64,000 nucleotides of DNA. It comes from Hevea brasiliensis (lineage: Eukaryota > Streptophyta > Magnoliopsida > Malpighiales > Euphorbiaceae). Position numbers and translations under genes: made by a program. Below are positions 46,691-59,100 of this stretch, in pieces (within the stretch, counting starts at the first letter, position 1; every line of letters starts with the position of its first letter). The stretch spans positions 99,048,480-99,112,479 of the forward strand of contig NC_079499.1 of NCBI RefSeq assembly GCF_030052815.1, written 5' to 3'. Under the pieces are notes generated by a model that saw only the letters and a list, made by a program, of their open reading frames with translations, was not told where the DNA came from and searched no databases.

Positions 46691-47600
46691 AATTTTTGAA
46701 TTCATCGAATGTTACCTGATAGTCTTCTCCCTATTTAAAACTCTTCTTGCTTTAAGTACTTTATAAAATGGTAGACATTTCATTGCTGAACACGACATAA
46801 AATGTCTAAGAGCTATTATTCTTTCATTCAATCTTTGAATTTCTTTGATGGTCCTTGTGATTTCATTTCCATAATTACTCTGATTTTTTTAGGGTTGGCC
46901 TCTTTTCCTTTTTCTGAGATTAAAAATCCCAAGAATTTTCCTGCTTTGACTTTAAACGTGCATTTTTCTGGGCTCAGCTTCATTCCAACTTCATTAAAGA
47001 TGTTGAATGTCTCTACAATGTCTTTTAGGTGATCTTCCAAATTTTTACTCTTTATGATCATGTCATCCACATACACTTATACTGTCTTGCCAATTACCTT
47101 TTTGAATATTTTACTAACTAATCTTTGATAAGTTGCACCTACATTTTTTTAATTAAAAGGCATTACCTTAAAACAAAAGATGCCCATGTCTATGATGAAT
47201 GTTGTCTTTTCCTCGTCTTCTAGATCCATCTTTATCTGCTAGTACCCAGATATGGCATCTATTAGGGAGCATACCGAATTTTCTACTATAGAATCAACTA
47301 GCTTATCAATCATTGGTAGAGGATAATGGTCTTTTGGGCATGCTCTGTTGAGGTTGGTGAAGTCAATACACATCCTCCATTTGCCATTCATCTTTTTTAC
47401 TAGAATCACATTCGCTAACCATGTTGGGTATTTAAACTTTCTTATGAGACCTGCCTTTAATAGTTTTTAAACTTCTTCTGTAACGATTTACTGTCTATCG
47501 GTCACAATTTTTCTTTTCTTTTGTTGTACTGGCTTGATGTTTGGATCAATATTGAAGCTGTGAACCATGACTATAGGGTCTTCTCTTGGCATTTCTTTCG
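46691..47600 (-). pseudogene. Tat2 reverse transcriptase
   Basis: The YVDDMIIKS active site is at about 47050-47076, followed by KLSPEKCTFKVKAGKFLGFLIS. Upstream on the minus strand are remnants of the palm (VMPFN.KNVGATYQR-like near 47130-47160, WRMCIDFTNLNRA-like near 47340-47380). Many stops. The catalytic residues are still readable, but the ORF is not. Confidence 0.75.
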
Positions 47601-48480
47601 AACTTTAAACAAAGGTGGATGATCTCTTAGTAAGCATTTTGATGAGCTCATCCCTGTTTGGACCTTGCAGTGTAGTGCCAATCTTGATCTTCTTTCCTCT
47701 ATGGAGCTCAACCTCTTTTATCTGATTTACTGGTTTTGGAGAGAGGCTTCTTTCTAGTTTTCTAAGAGATCGATTGGTAGTGTGACCTTGCCCACCGCTT
47801 TTATAGATTGGTTGTAGCATTCTTGAGCTGATATTTTGCTCCTTTTTACTATGGCTATTCCACTTGGGGCTGGAAGTTTCAAACACAAGCAATCCATGAT
47901 AATCAAAATGTTAGTATCGTTTAAAATTGGTCATCCCATGATGGCATTGTAGGAAAGTGGGATATCCACTACTACAAACTCTGCATATATTATACACTTA
48001 TGGGCTTCATCGCCTAATATTACTGTTAGGTTCATGGTTCCAACTACTGGCATGGTCTCGTCTACTAGTCTGACCAAAGGGAACATTACTTTGTTGAGAT
48101 CTACTCTTTTGAAACCTAGCTTTTCATAAACTTTCAATGTGATCAGGTTGACCAAACTACCTGTATCCACGAGAACTCTCTGTACCATGTACCTGTTCAA
48201 TAAAATATTAATTACCAAAGGGTTAGAATGAGGTTTTTTAATATTTTCATATTCATTTGGTCTAAAAGTGATAGGATCCTTGGAGAGGGATTTCATATTG
48301 ATGAAAATACATTTTCTAATCTTACTGCCTACTACCCTTTTACCATTATTTTTATGACCTTCTGATCCTCTTGCCATAACGTTAATGACTCCGATGGGCT
48401 CTTCTTTGTTGTATTTTTCTTGACTCTTGTCTTTCGATTTATCTATCTCTCTTCTGTTTTAATAAACCTTCTGAGGTTTT
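47601..48480 (-). pseudogene. Tat2 protease region
   Basis: The frame 47931-48377 is a retropepsin with active site VLVDTGSLVNLI and a later VVVDIPLSYNAIMG. The D-T-G triad is intact. The frame 47605-47892 is the linker to RT. A stop at about 47928 separates them. Confidence 0.75.
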
Positions 48481-49764
48481 CTTGCTAATTGAGCCTTTTA
48501 ATTTCATCTTTCAGCTATCGACATTTATCTATTGTATATTTATGATCATCGTGAAAATGGCAATACTTCTTTTTGTCACTTTGGTTTATGATTTCTGGCT
48601 TCAATTTCTATGGCCATTTGATTTCTTGCTCCACATCAATACTTGGGCTCTGGATTCTGCCAGTGGTGTGTAAAAGCTGCACCAATCTCATTGAGAGGTT
48701 ACGAAGTCTGAACCAAAAGCTCGCTGGTCACTACATCTTTTTTCATATCTCCTTTCTAAACTTTGGCCTATGCGCCTTTCCTCTTTTAACGCTCTTCTTT
48801 CATCATCAAACTTGATGTACTTTTTTGCTCATTTCATCTGTTGCTCATAGTCCACTACTAGATTTTTTATTAAAGAATCCACAAATCTATTATTTATAGA
48901 CTCTGTTTTTATCACCTCATAGGCTATTTTGTGGTTGAGGTTTTCTATCTGTGTGGCTTTTATGTTGAATCTAGATGCATCCTTCCTAAGAGACTCTCCT
49001 TCGTGCTTGTCAGATGATAATTTCCTAGGTGAAATATAACTCGCAAACTTCTGTTTGAATGAGCTTGCTAGTTGCTCAAAGTTTGCTATAGAACCGTCAG
49101 CAGCCTTTGATACCACTTCTGGGCAACTCCGATTAGTGTCATTGGAAAAAAACTCTACATAAAATAAAATTATTAACATCCTGTAAAACCATCATTGTGC
49201 AAAAATTTACCAAGTGGCCCCTAGGTCAGAGGTCCCATCATATTTTTTTAGGGCTGGTAATTTAAATTTTGGTGTAAAAACTTTTGATAATATTTCTTCA
49301 TTCAAAGGTGAACCATCTCCCATTCCATAATCATCACTGTGAGAACTCTTCTGAAACTTCTTGATTGCTCGTGCAATTTTCTAGCTAAGGGCATTTTGTT
49401 CAGAATCTGATTCATCATCATCTGAATAAACTCTCTTTGTCATGCCCTTGCTATTTTCAGATTTTACCTCTCTGACCAGCTTTTCGGATGGTATGGTGGT
49501 TACGAAAGGTGGAGGTGGCAGTACAATAATTGGTGTATCTAGGGTGCTACCCTTAATATTTTGCTCATATTCTCTCTTTAATGATTCTAGCATGGCTTTC
49601 ATTTCCTTGATTTTTCTGATCATTGAATTAGGATCAGAAAGGCCTACTGGCTAGGTTTCATGAGCTGCTACATTTGTTTGTGGGTCTATTACCATTAACA
49701 GAGTGTCCATGTCACCTAAGATTTCTGAAGGTGTTTTTCTGAAGTTTGAACTTGCATCAGCCAT
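48481..49764 (-). pseudogene. Tat2 Gag
   Basis: The likely start is the Met at about 49764 (MADAS), with a stop after about 37 codons. The frame 49381-49623 then gives a short coiled coil, a Pro-rich stretch and an acidic patch. The frame 48829-49179 holds the capsid part with FEQLASSFKQKFAS and LRKDASRFN, the Tat gag signature. Further remnants run to 48481. Broken by stops and frameshifts. Confidence 0.7.
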
Positions 49765-49854
49765 TAAACTGTTATGAATGAGAACAAAAGTTTTCCAGAA
49801 AAAAAAACTAAGTTTTAATCGAAAAAGGTGGAGGAAAAAATAGTGGGTGGTTTT

Positions 49855-50400
49855 TTCCCATAGGCAGTGCCAACTGATGTCACCATGAGTTTCCTAGATG
49901 TTTGGATTTGACTGAATTGAGGGTCTCTTGAAAATCAAAGAACAAGTGAGGGCCAGTGTTGGTTGACAACCACTCCAACGCTCAATTCAGTAATCAGATT
50001 ATGAATCAAGTATTCAATATAATCGAAGTGACTGTGTTTTGTTTGCATATCTATTTCTGAAACTATACCTTGTTTATATAGTGATTGTGATGAAATATTG
50101 GCCAGATTTTTGCCAATTCCCTATTTAAGTTGTGACAGTAATTATCCTCAGATTATGCTGAGAATTAAGCATAATCAGTGACGTGATCTTCGTTTGGTCC
50201 AAACTCAATGAGAGTGCTGATCTCTCTTATTTGTCCAATCTCACAAAATAGGTCGGAATGCTCTCAGAGATCTCTTCAGAGCTCAATTCCTTTAGGTGTC
50301 CAGTTTTGAGATTTGATGGGCGAGCTTTGTAAGGTTCGAAGATTGGATTGGCGAGCTCTAACCGGGTCAGTTTATTAGTCTTTTATATCAAGAAGTAATT
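49855..50400 (-). repeat. Tat2 5' LTR and primer-binding site
   Basis: On the minus strand the LTR ends GGTGACATCA (plus TGATGTCACC at 49875). The PBS-like TTGGCACTGCCTATGGGAA (49855-49873) follows after one base and resembles the TTGGCGCCGTCTGTGGGAA PBS common in other Tat elements. A minus-strand TATA box (CTATATAAAC) is at 50073-50082. The outer end, somewhere near 50400, is not resolved. Confidence 0.65.
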
Positions 50401-50479
50401 GAGGACTAAAATTCTTATTTCCTTTTCCTCTCTCTTTTGAATTTTTTCTAATTTAAAAATCAAGGGTCTTGTTGCTCTA

Positions 50480-51980
50480 TGGTCCATGGCCTCTTTTTTC
50501 CCATCCGGGGCCGAGGATGGCTCTTTTGTTCCTCCTTCGAGTTAGGTTGTAAGTAGATTTTACATTATGTTGTTATTATGGTTGTAAGGAGGGCTATGCA
50601 TGGTTCTCAATGATCCCAAAACGATTTGACGAACCGTACTGAATCGACAAGAATTATACCAAACCAAAGTTGTTTTGATACTTTTATTTGGTTTTGATTT
50701 TTCACTAAGAATCACGCCGAAATCGAACCAAGAATGAATTTATACGTATATTTTTCTATGATTTTTTTTAATGTATTATATGCTTTTAATATAATTATAT
50801 ATATTTATATATGCACATAATTATGAACCAAATGCAATCTAATATTATATTTCATTTCTTTATTTTTTTAAATAATTTTAGTTATAAATACATTAAATTA
50901 TCTTATAATTCTTAACTATAAATCACTATTATATTATATATATTAATTCATAATTATATTTGTATCTTATAATTAAATATTACATAATTAATAAATAGTT
51001 AAAATATATATTATATAATATACTTATACTATTATATTATATAATATACTTAATCCTAAATTATATATCTACCTTATAGTTAAATATTATATAATTTAGA
51101 AATAGTTAAAATATATATTATATATTAATAACCCAATTCAAAACTTAAATACTAATTCAAGTATGACATTTTAAAAAAATAATTGCATAAAAGTGTTTCA
51201 AGAATCGAGAATCAAACCGGAATTAAAAACTATATCGGACCGGAATCAAAATAACGAAGAATTGAACTGAAATTGGAATTGGAACCGTACCAAAACTTTA
51301 GTTCAGTTTTGATTTCTAGACAAATCCCGAACTAAATGAGAACCATACACCTCTAGTTATCGGTCCAACGCTTCCTAGAAAGAGTTCATTTGTAAACTTG
51401 TTTTGTTCTTGTCAACTAAATTGTGGACTTCATGGATCTCTATGTTTGATCGTAGAGGGCTGCGATATAGTTTTGTGCATGGTATCTCATTGTCATGGCC
51501 TGACCAATTGGTATCTTTGTGCTTTGTTCATGTGCCAACTGGTAGCTGACCTTTAAGGCTAGATGATAATGAGATGCTGTGAAGTCTGCCGTGCACCATC
51601 ACTCCAAAGACTGTAGGTTTTGAATTTGGGTCATAAGACTACTGAGATTGAGGTCATGATGGGAAGAAAGGCTTGTGGTTTTGGTGAAAAATCTTCGATG
51701 AAGGCTAGGTTGCAATTAGTAAGGAGCTTATCTATCTCTTCCTGGTTGGTCCTACTATTCTTGCTACCGTAGAAATTAATGGTGGGATTTCCTAGTGGAG
51801 CTAGCCTCCTTTGCCTTCTTCTTTAACTTTAGGGTTTTGTGATTGTGGGTTTCTGAACCTTTTTCTATTTGAGCTTTATTTGCCTGAACCTCTGGCTGAG
51901 CCTAGTTTTTTTTTTTTTTAACAAGCCTTAACCTGTAAACTTATTTCTGATTTAATTAATTACCTTAAAAAAAAAAAACT
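50480..51980 (+). other. Possible LINE 3' end, interrupted by a TIR element
   Basis: Non-AT-rich sequence at 50480-50589 and 51355-51960 contains no ORF but ends in CCTTAAAAAAAAAAAA at about 51963-51978, as the 3' end of a non-LTR retrotransposon would. Short stretches resemble 63100-63650 in style only. The assignment is tentative. Confidence 0.3.
50590..51354. mobile_element. Non-autonomous TIR element (GGTTCTCA termini)
   Basis: The left end reads GGGCTATGCATGGTTCTCAA and the right end, complemented, AGAGGTGTATGGTTCTCATT, so the terminal repeats share ATGGTTCTCA. The 765 bp between are very AT-rich with GAACCGAA-like words near both ends and no ORF. I could not find a convincing target duplication. 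Confidence 0.5.
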
Positions 51981-53226
51981 CTTATCAACGGATCAACTTT
52001 AATAATATATATCCTTTTCTCATTTGTTTCACTATTAAATTAAAATTTATTATAATAATATTAAATTAATTCTTGTAAATATAAAATATCAAAATTATAT
52101 TTTAATAAAAATTCAAATGTCAATAAATTTAAAAATTAATTCCTTTTGAGTTATAATCTTCCTTTTGAATTAGAAAAATTTTAAAATTAAATTAATTTAA
52201 ATTCACAGTTAATAACAATTATTTGAAAGACTAAGGAAGCTAAATAATAATTAAAAAAAAAATTAATGAGTTTAGTTCTTTTTGAAAGAAATTAAGGAGT
52301 TAAATTGTGTTTTTCTTTATTAATTAAAAAAAAAAGAATTAGAATAATAGGGGAAAAAATCAAAAAAATCAACAAACTTCCAATGATACCATCAACACTC
52401 AATTCCCCACAATGTGTGTCTAATCGCTCGTGTTCTTCCCCTTGGCTTTTTGCATAAACTCTCTAACCACTAACGTAAAAATTGAAACCTCGCCTTATAG
52501 AAATCCTCCTTAAATTTTGATATTAATTCCAATTTTAATAATTAAATCATTTATGTCCTAAATTTTTTAATTTAAAATAAAATTTTAATTCATAAAAATA
52601 ATTTATAAAAAATAATAAAATATAATTTTTTAATATTCTAAATAGTACGTCATGCGAACAATTTCATATATTTCTAATAGCATATCAATTTTCAATTCAA
52701 GACAAGAACTAAGCTGCAAAAACTTTCACAAATAGCATATCAATCTATGAAAAAAAAAAGTAATAAAGATAGGAATTATCTAAATATTAGTTTAATTATC
52801 CAAATAACATACCTCTGAATCAGCTTCCATAAATAGGTTGTTTTCTAAGACATTTACAATATTGGATTCTCGCTCTTGCATTTGATAATTTGCTCCCAAT
52901 TCACAACTTTCAGCAATTTTCTCTCTAATTAAATCACCAAGGCAATTGAGGTAATTTGTTGGGTATAAGCCATTGTTAGTTAATTAGCAATGATTAAAAA
53001 TTTAAAATCATCATTTTATATGCATACGATCGAATAACATAAATATTATTTTTACTATTTATAGGAAATAAGTTCCTGAAAGAGCAGTATTGCAGAAGAT
53101 TTTTTTTTTTCATCGTTCAAAATGAAAAAAGACCAATTTTATCCAGGTCATCTCTAAACAAAAGTTTTCAATTGTCTAATTTTATATTTTTTTTTTTCTG
53201 TTATGAAAAAATTATATTGTATTTAC
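51981..53226. other. AT-rich intergenic DNA
   Basis: I see no ORF, promoter or repeat worth naming. The sequence is mostly A/T with short homopolymers. Confidence 0.6.
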
Positions 53227-53759
53227 TAGGGGGGTGAGCATTCGGTTCAAATCGAACCGAACTGAATTAAATTATAAAAATCAAATTATATATTTTAGAA
53301 ACCGAACCGAACCGAAATGGATGAAAATCTGAATCGAACCGAACAGCTCTATTTTGGTTCAGTTCAGTTCAAACCGATTGGTTTTGATTTTTAATTGATT
53401 TTTTAATTTAGACTTAATTTTTCAAGTTATTTGATCTAATTTTGATTTTGATTTGAACCTAATAATCATTAATCAATAAAATTAAATAATTTATATATAA
53501 AAAATTAAATATAATTCATAAATTTTCCATAAAAATAAATCAATTTAGTTCGATTTGGTTCGATTTAAATATATAAAATTACTGTTCGGTTCGGTTTAAT
53601 CAATTTTTTTCTTCAAAATCGAACTGAACCAAAATAATCGAAATTTTTATAATGTAAAATTGAACTGAACCGATTGAATTTAAAACTGAACCAATTGAAT
53701 CAAATTGATTCAGTTTGATTTGATTTTTCAATTTGAACCGAAATCTGTTCACCCTAAGC
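53227..53759. mobile_element. Non-autonomous TIR element (CGGTTCAAAT termini)
   Basis: A 533-bp block has imperfect inverted ends: GGTGAGCATTCGGTTCAAAT on the left and, complemented, GGTGAACAGATTTCGGTTCA on the right. ATTTAC flanks it on both sides (53221-53226 and 53760-53765), a likely 6-bp target duplication. The interior is rich in GAACCGAA words in both orientations and has no ORF. Related GAACCGAA-type repeats are common in plant genomes. Confidence 0.6.
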
Positions 53760-54286
53760 ATTTACATTGTGACACTTATTAATGAATTATCAATTTTTTT
53801 TTTAAAAAAAATGCAAGGCAAAATAATAATTGAGCAAAGGGAAAAAATGCCTTATACAAAATCTAAATTAACACATTTATCTTAATTAAAAATTTTTTTA
53901 AAATTTATATCCAGTAAATTTTTGTATATAAAAATTTTTTTTTTCAAGCAATGATAATCGTGTATCTTTTCATTTAGAATAAATAATCTTAAAATGGTTT
54001 CTGTTAAAATTAAGCTCTAATTAAGAAAGAAGAAGACCCACATTCTTATAATTACTTACATGGGAAGGATGGTTGTTTGCAATTATCTAGCTATTTTGAC
54101 AGCATGTGTGGAAATAATTAATTAGAAACATAGTAATCAATAGTTAAGTTAATTATATATTATGATATACAAAGAGCCAAAAATCCATTGTCTAATTAAG
54201 CATGGCACAATTGAAGCATAATTAATGGAATGTGGCAAAGGAATACGTTGAAATGACAACAATAATTAATTATAGAATGAGATTAA

Positions 54287-55054
54287 GGGTCTTTTTAGTT
54301 TAATTGTTTAATACAGCTGATAACTGTTAGCTGATAGCTGTTACTGTTAGCTGATAACTGATAGCTGGTAGTTGATGATAACTGATTATGTTAAGTTTTT
54401 GGTAAAATTATATTTAGCTGTTGTTGTTGGTATGTAAAATGATTAATAAGGTATATATTATATAATTTATTTTATTATTGAAATAAATATAAAATTATAA
54501 ATTTATTATATTATATTATTTATTTTATTATTAAATTAAATATATAATTATTAAATAATATATTATATCATGTATTATATTATTAAAATAAATATAAAAT
54601 TATTAATCTATTATATTATATCAATTATTTTATTATTGAAATAAGAAAATAATTAATTTTTTTTAAATTAATTAAATAACTTTAAAAATATAGATAAAAT
54701 AATAAAGTAATTATTATTGATGATAAAGTAAAAACTTATAATTAATTTTAAGTTTTTCTATATAAATAAATATTTTATATTTTATGTTATTAATAAAAAA
54801 TATTTTAATAAAGTTAAAATGTATTAATTAAAATGTTAAAATTATAAATAAAAACATAAAAGTATTAGTAATATTAATTTTTAAGTTAATAAAAAAGAAT
54901 AATATAGTTAAAATAAAAAAATAAAATCAAATCAGCTATCGGCTGAAAGAGAAACAGCTCTAAAAATAGAGTTGATACATACTGCAGCTGATGAGTAATT
55001 TATCAGCTACCCATCAACTATCAGTTTTATTTTTTTAAACTTACCAAACACTCC
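54287..55054. mobile_element. MITE-like element (CAGCTGATAACTG type)
   Basis: The ends resemble the common plant MITE pattern (GGGTCTTTTTAGTTT on the left and, complemented, GGAGTGTTTGGTAAGTTT on the right). Subterminal AGCTGATAACTGTTAGCTG repeats on the left are mirrored by TCAGCTACCCATCAACTATC on the right. The centre is almost pure A/T. No ORF. I found no clear target duplication. Confidence 0.5.
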
Positions 55055-56185
55055 AATTCATCTATTTAAATGTCTATTAATTATCAACTACACTCAACAG
55101 ATAAATTAAATATCCCTTTATTTTGAAATTACAATCAAATTAAGCAACTTTGTTCGTTGACAATTAGGTACCTTCATAATTATCATGAGATTAGCAAGCA
55201 ACACGTTTCCCAACTATGCATTTTCCACAATTAAAATATTTTATTTTAATTTTTTCCATTTTATTTTGAAATGATTTGGTTTAGGTTTCTAGAAAAATGA
55301 AATCAAACCAAATCATAAAAATGTTTCACATGTATAATTTATATTTAACTTTAATTTCATATTATATTCAAATTATTATTATTAAATTTAAATTTTATTT
55401 TATGAAATATTTTATTTATTTACATGGACATGCATTAATTTTTAATTTTATACATTAAAATTAATGTGGGCCGAGGCAGATTTGTGTTGGGCTCAAGTCG
55501 GACGAGTTTTTTTTATCTCAACTTGGGCTTGGTTTGGTTATTCGAATCTGACTGTTTGTCCAAATTTTTTTTTTAATCCAAGTTTAATTTTTATAGTAAT
55601 TTAGTAAAAAAGAAAATTATAGTAATAATATTTTATTGATCACTGAGTGGAGCCCTCTATAAATTTAAACTCCGTTCTTGAGGAGAACCACTCTAATTGA
55701 ATCAACATTTTTTTTCTTTCAATAAAAAAAGCTCAACCATTGAATTGATTCAAATTAGATCATAGTCAAATTAGATCAAATTAAAATTGAAAAGGTTCTT
55801 GATTTCCTGAATTGAAATCGGCAAGTGACCAGAACAGCCTGAATTTTAACCCTTATCTCATACCACCAATTTGGTGGCTTGAAAAACTGTGATAAAAGGA
55901 TGAAGGAAATCATCATTTCACGACCCAATACTATCATTTTTCAAGAACAATTTTCTCAAACATGTAGACTAATCATACCATATAATATGAAACCATCACA
56001 AATCCAAATATAGTGTAAGTGTGCGTAGAATTAAATTTATTAAAATAAGATGAATTTTCATTTCATTTCTATAAGATTAAAAAATGTCATTTTCATTCAC
56101 ACTAGGCACACTGAGCTATATTTATGATGATAAAATACATATATATGAATCATAAGAATGAACGTAAAGAAACAATATACCAGCA
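55055..56185. other. AT-rich spacer downstream of the kinesin gene
   Basis: No ORF or recognisable repeat. It includes the 3' untranslated region of the kinesin gene, whose extent I cannot fix because several AATAAA-like words occur. Confidence 0.5.
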
Positions 56186-59100
56186 CTACCTAGACCAAAT
56201 CTTTTTCTTAGAATCCCTCTCTTTAATTCCTTGTCCCTGATCTCTGTTAATTCTCTTTTGAGTCAATGGCCCTGGAGCAGCTGTGACTGGCTTTGCTGTT
56301 CTCATAACCCTTATAATTTTAGGAGGGTCAGATTTCCTTGAAATGATATTGTTCTCTATTTCTCCACTTCTGGATTGTCTTTTCTTCCTTGTATTATCAT
56401 GGAGGAGAGTCTCATTTCCTTTTGGCAGTGCAGATCCATGACTTAATGGACGGTTAATTGAGTTTGAACTTCTCAGGACATGAGACTCAATTTCACTCAG
56501 GAATTCATCATCTTTTATACAGGTTTTTCCTGCAATAGGGGTGGCCCTTGCGGCACCAGAAAAATCTTGAGTTTGCATGCACTGCAATTGCTTTTCTTGC
56601 TCTCTCATTTTGTCTTCTAGCTCCTTAATCTGCCATAACAAATTGAAACATTCATTTTCAAGTCATTGTAAAACATAAAAAAAACCAACAACTTTGCATA
56701 AAATAGAGATGCTTGAAACCATTCATGCAATAGTGCTAAAAATTTTTGACTGTATCTCTAAGTAGTTTGTACTGAAAAATGTGATCAAGAAAGAACCTTT
56801 TGCTGAAGTCTCAAGGCTTCTGAGTTCTGTTCCTGCTCCATCAATTTTCTCTCTAGCACCTTAACCTAGAGAAAGGACAGGTAACCGAAAATGTAAACCG
56901 TAAATGGTGATATCAGTTTTCAATTCCACACTGAGAAGAAAAATCCGTAGCAAATCCTTAACAAACCTTATTTTGCAGTGTGAGGGAATGATACTCGGAC
57001 TCTTGCACTTGCTCTTTCAGCCTGTTCTCAAGCTCCTTAACCTGTTATATTCGTCAAAATCTACTAATTGGAGCTATATAAAAAGTAAAGTCAAACTTAA
57101 AAGCTCTATTGTAGGAGGGAGGTATCTTATATATGTCTGCATGAGTAATATGCCTTCTACAAAATACAGATTCTAAGAAACTAGTTGGCTCTTGTCTCAA
57201 AATTTCATACCACCCAAGAAAACATAACATAATAAAATTACTTATTTTCAAAACTGCAGAGTTTTGAAAAACTGCAGACATATATCTTATATATGTGTGA
57301 GACACCAACCTTCTGTTGAAAAACTGCAGAATCTGACTGCTGTCGCTCTCTAAGCTTGTTCTCTAGTTCCTTGACCTTCACCAGATAGTAAGCTCTTGTT
57401 ATCTAGGAAATTTAAAGTGGCAGATATAACTACATCAATAATAAACCGAGTTGAAAGCAACCTTTTGTTGGAGAGCATTGCAAATCTCTTCACTCCCCTT
57501 CAATTTATCTGAAAATTGTGAGACTTGCTTCTCGGACTGACTATGCAAGTTGGACTTCAGTTCAAGTTGGCCTTCAAGTTCTTTGATCTTCTCTTGCTGG
57601 CTTTTGTAAATATGATCTTTTCCCCTTGCCTTGCTCTCCAGGTTTTGTAAGTTCTCTTCCAGCTTCCTTAGGGATTCATCTTTAGATTTGGATTCCTGCC
57701 TTGCTCTATCAAGCTTCACAAGGAGAAAAAGAAAAACAATAATTATTTCAGATAATTGATCATAAGGACGAAAAAAAAAATTATTATGAAAAGGAAGTTG
57801 AAAAATTTCAAATCACCAAACCCACCATCATTTTCATTTTCTGAAGTTCACTTGTATCAATTTGTTTCTTTGAAGGGCCTAACTCAATGCCTCGAACTCT
57901 AGTTGCAAAATTTAATGAACTCAAAGTCTCACTCAAGTCCTGCTCTGAAGGACTAATTTGCACAAACATCAAAGTTTTGGAGTCACCACCTGTAATACAC
58001 ACATGCAACTTTTAAACTGAGGCAAGACTCAAACATCTTAGAATTAAAGGCTAACTTTGCATTCCATATCCAATATGAACAAAAAGCCGTTCCTCCAAAA
58101 GTACAGACACCTCCTATAACATGATTCATTTACCTAAGGAATCTTGAAGTAGATGTGTTAACTTGGAGTTCCTGAAGCCAAGCAGAAATAGCTACAACTT
58201 AGTACAACTTAGTACATCAAGTCTGATGGAAAAAACATGAAAAGCCAGTGTTAACCTGTATGGAATATGACTACTTTTAGTTGCTAAAGCATATATAACA
58301 TCTCCTAGAGCAGAAAGGGATCTGTTAATATTTTGAGCTTCCTTTAGCCGTTCCCCTTGCACATCCGTTTTTGCCAGCCTCTCGCTGCCTGCCAGATCCA
58401 CAAGCCAAAGCTTGCTCTTCGTGCATTCACCATTCATCAAGTTCTTTGCTTTTACCGTTACACATAGCATACTGATTCAGATGGGAAGCAAAATGAGAAG
58501 GAAGTTTCCCATGGTTAAGAAAAATGAAGGAAAATAATAGAGCTTGATACCAGTGAGACCGGCTACTGTGTTCATTGACATTATTGGATCCAACAGATCG
58601 AGCATTGCTTCCAGCCTGCAGTACATTCCACACTTCCTTCAAGTTATCAACTTTAGCTTCCACAATCCCTGGAACATGATGGGACCCCTCAGAAGATTGT
58701 TTTATCTCCAATCTGACATGCACAAAAAATAGAGTTCAGTGGACTTTTTGTTCTCATGCAATTAAGCCAAAAATTGTAATAGAGTATGTTTTCAACTCTA
58801 ATAGAGTATATTTTAGATTAATTTATTTTAATCATACAAAAATTGTAACAATCATAAGAAACCTTATACTATTCAATCTCTTTTCACTATAAATAAGTAT
58901 ATTTGAGTGACTCCATAATAATTAAGAGAAAACCACTTTTCACAAACTCATGTAAACTTCAGCAACAAGTTGTACATGTGCAGCACTACAGTAAATTACT
59001 TCTTTGATGTTGGAGATGTAGCCAACAAGTCCCTGATTTGCTCATTATAGACTTCGAGGACACTAACAGATAAACTGTACGTGATAGTTTTGCTCCTTTC

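Larger units (their letters stand above)
35300..50400 (-). mobile_element. Second Tat-lineage element (Tat2), interrupted by Athila
   Basis: On the minus strand, from right to left: LTR start (49875), PBS (49855-49873), gag, protease, RT, RNase H and integrase ending at 35342. The order is Ty3/gypsy, and the PBS, gag and RT types match the Tat lineage. The copy is older than the Athila insertion and carries many stops. The 3' LTR and the outer end of the 5' LTR are not resolved. The plus-strand ORFs at 31751-34776 may be its antisense genes, in which case the element extends further left. Confidence 0.8.
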
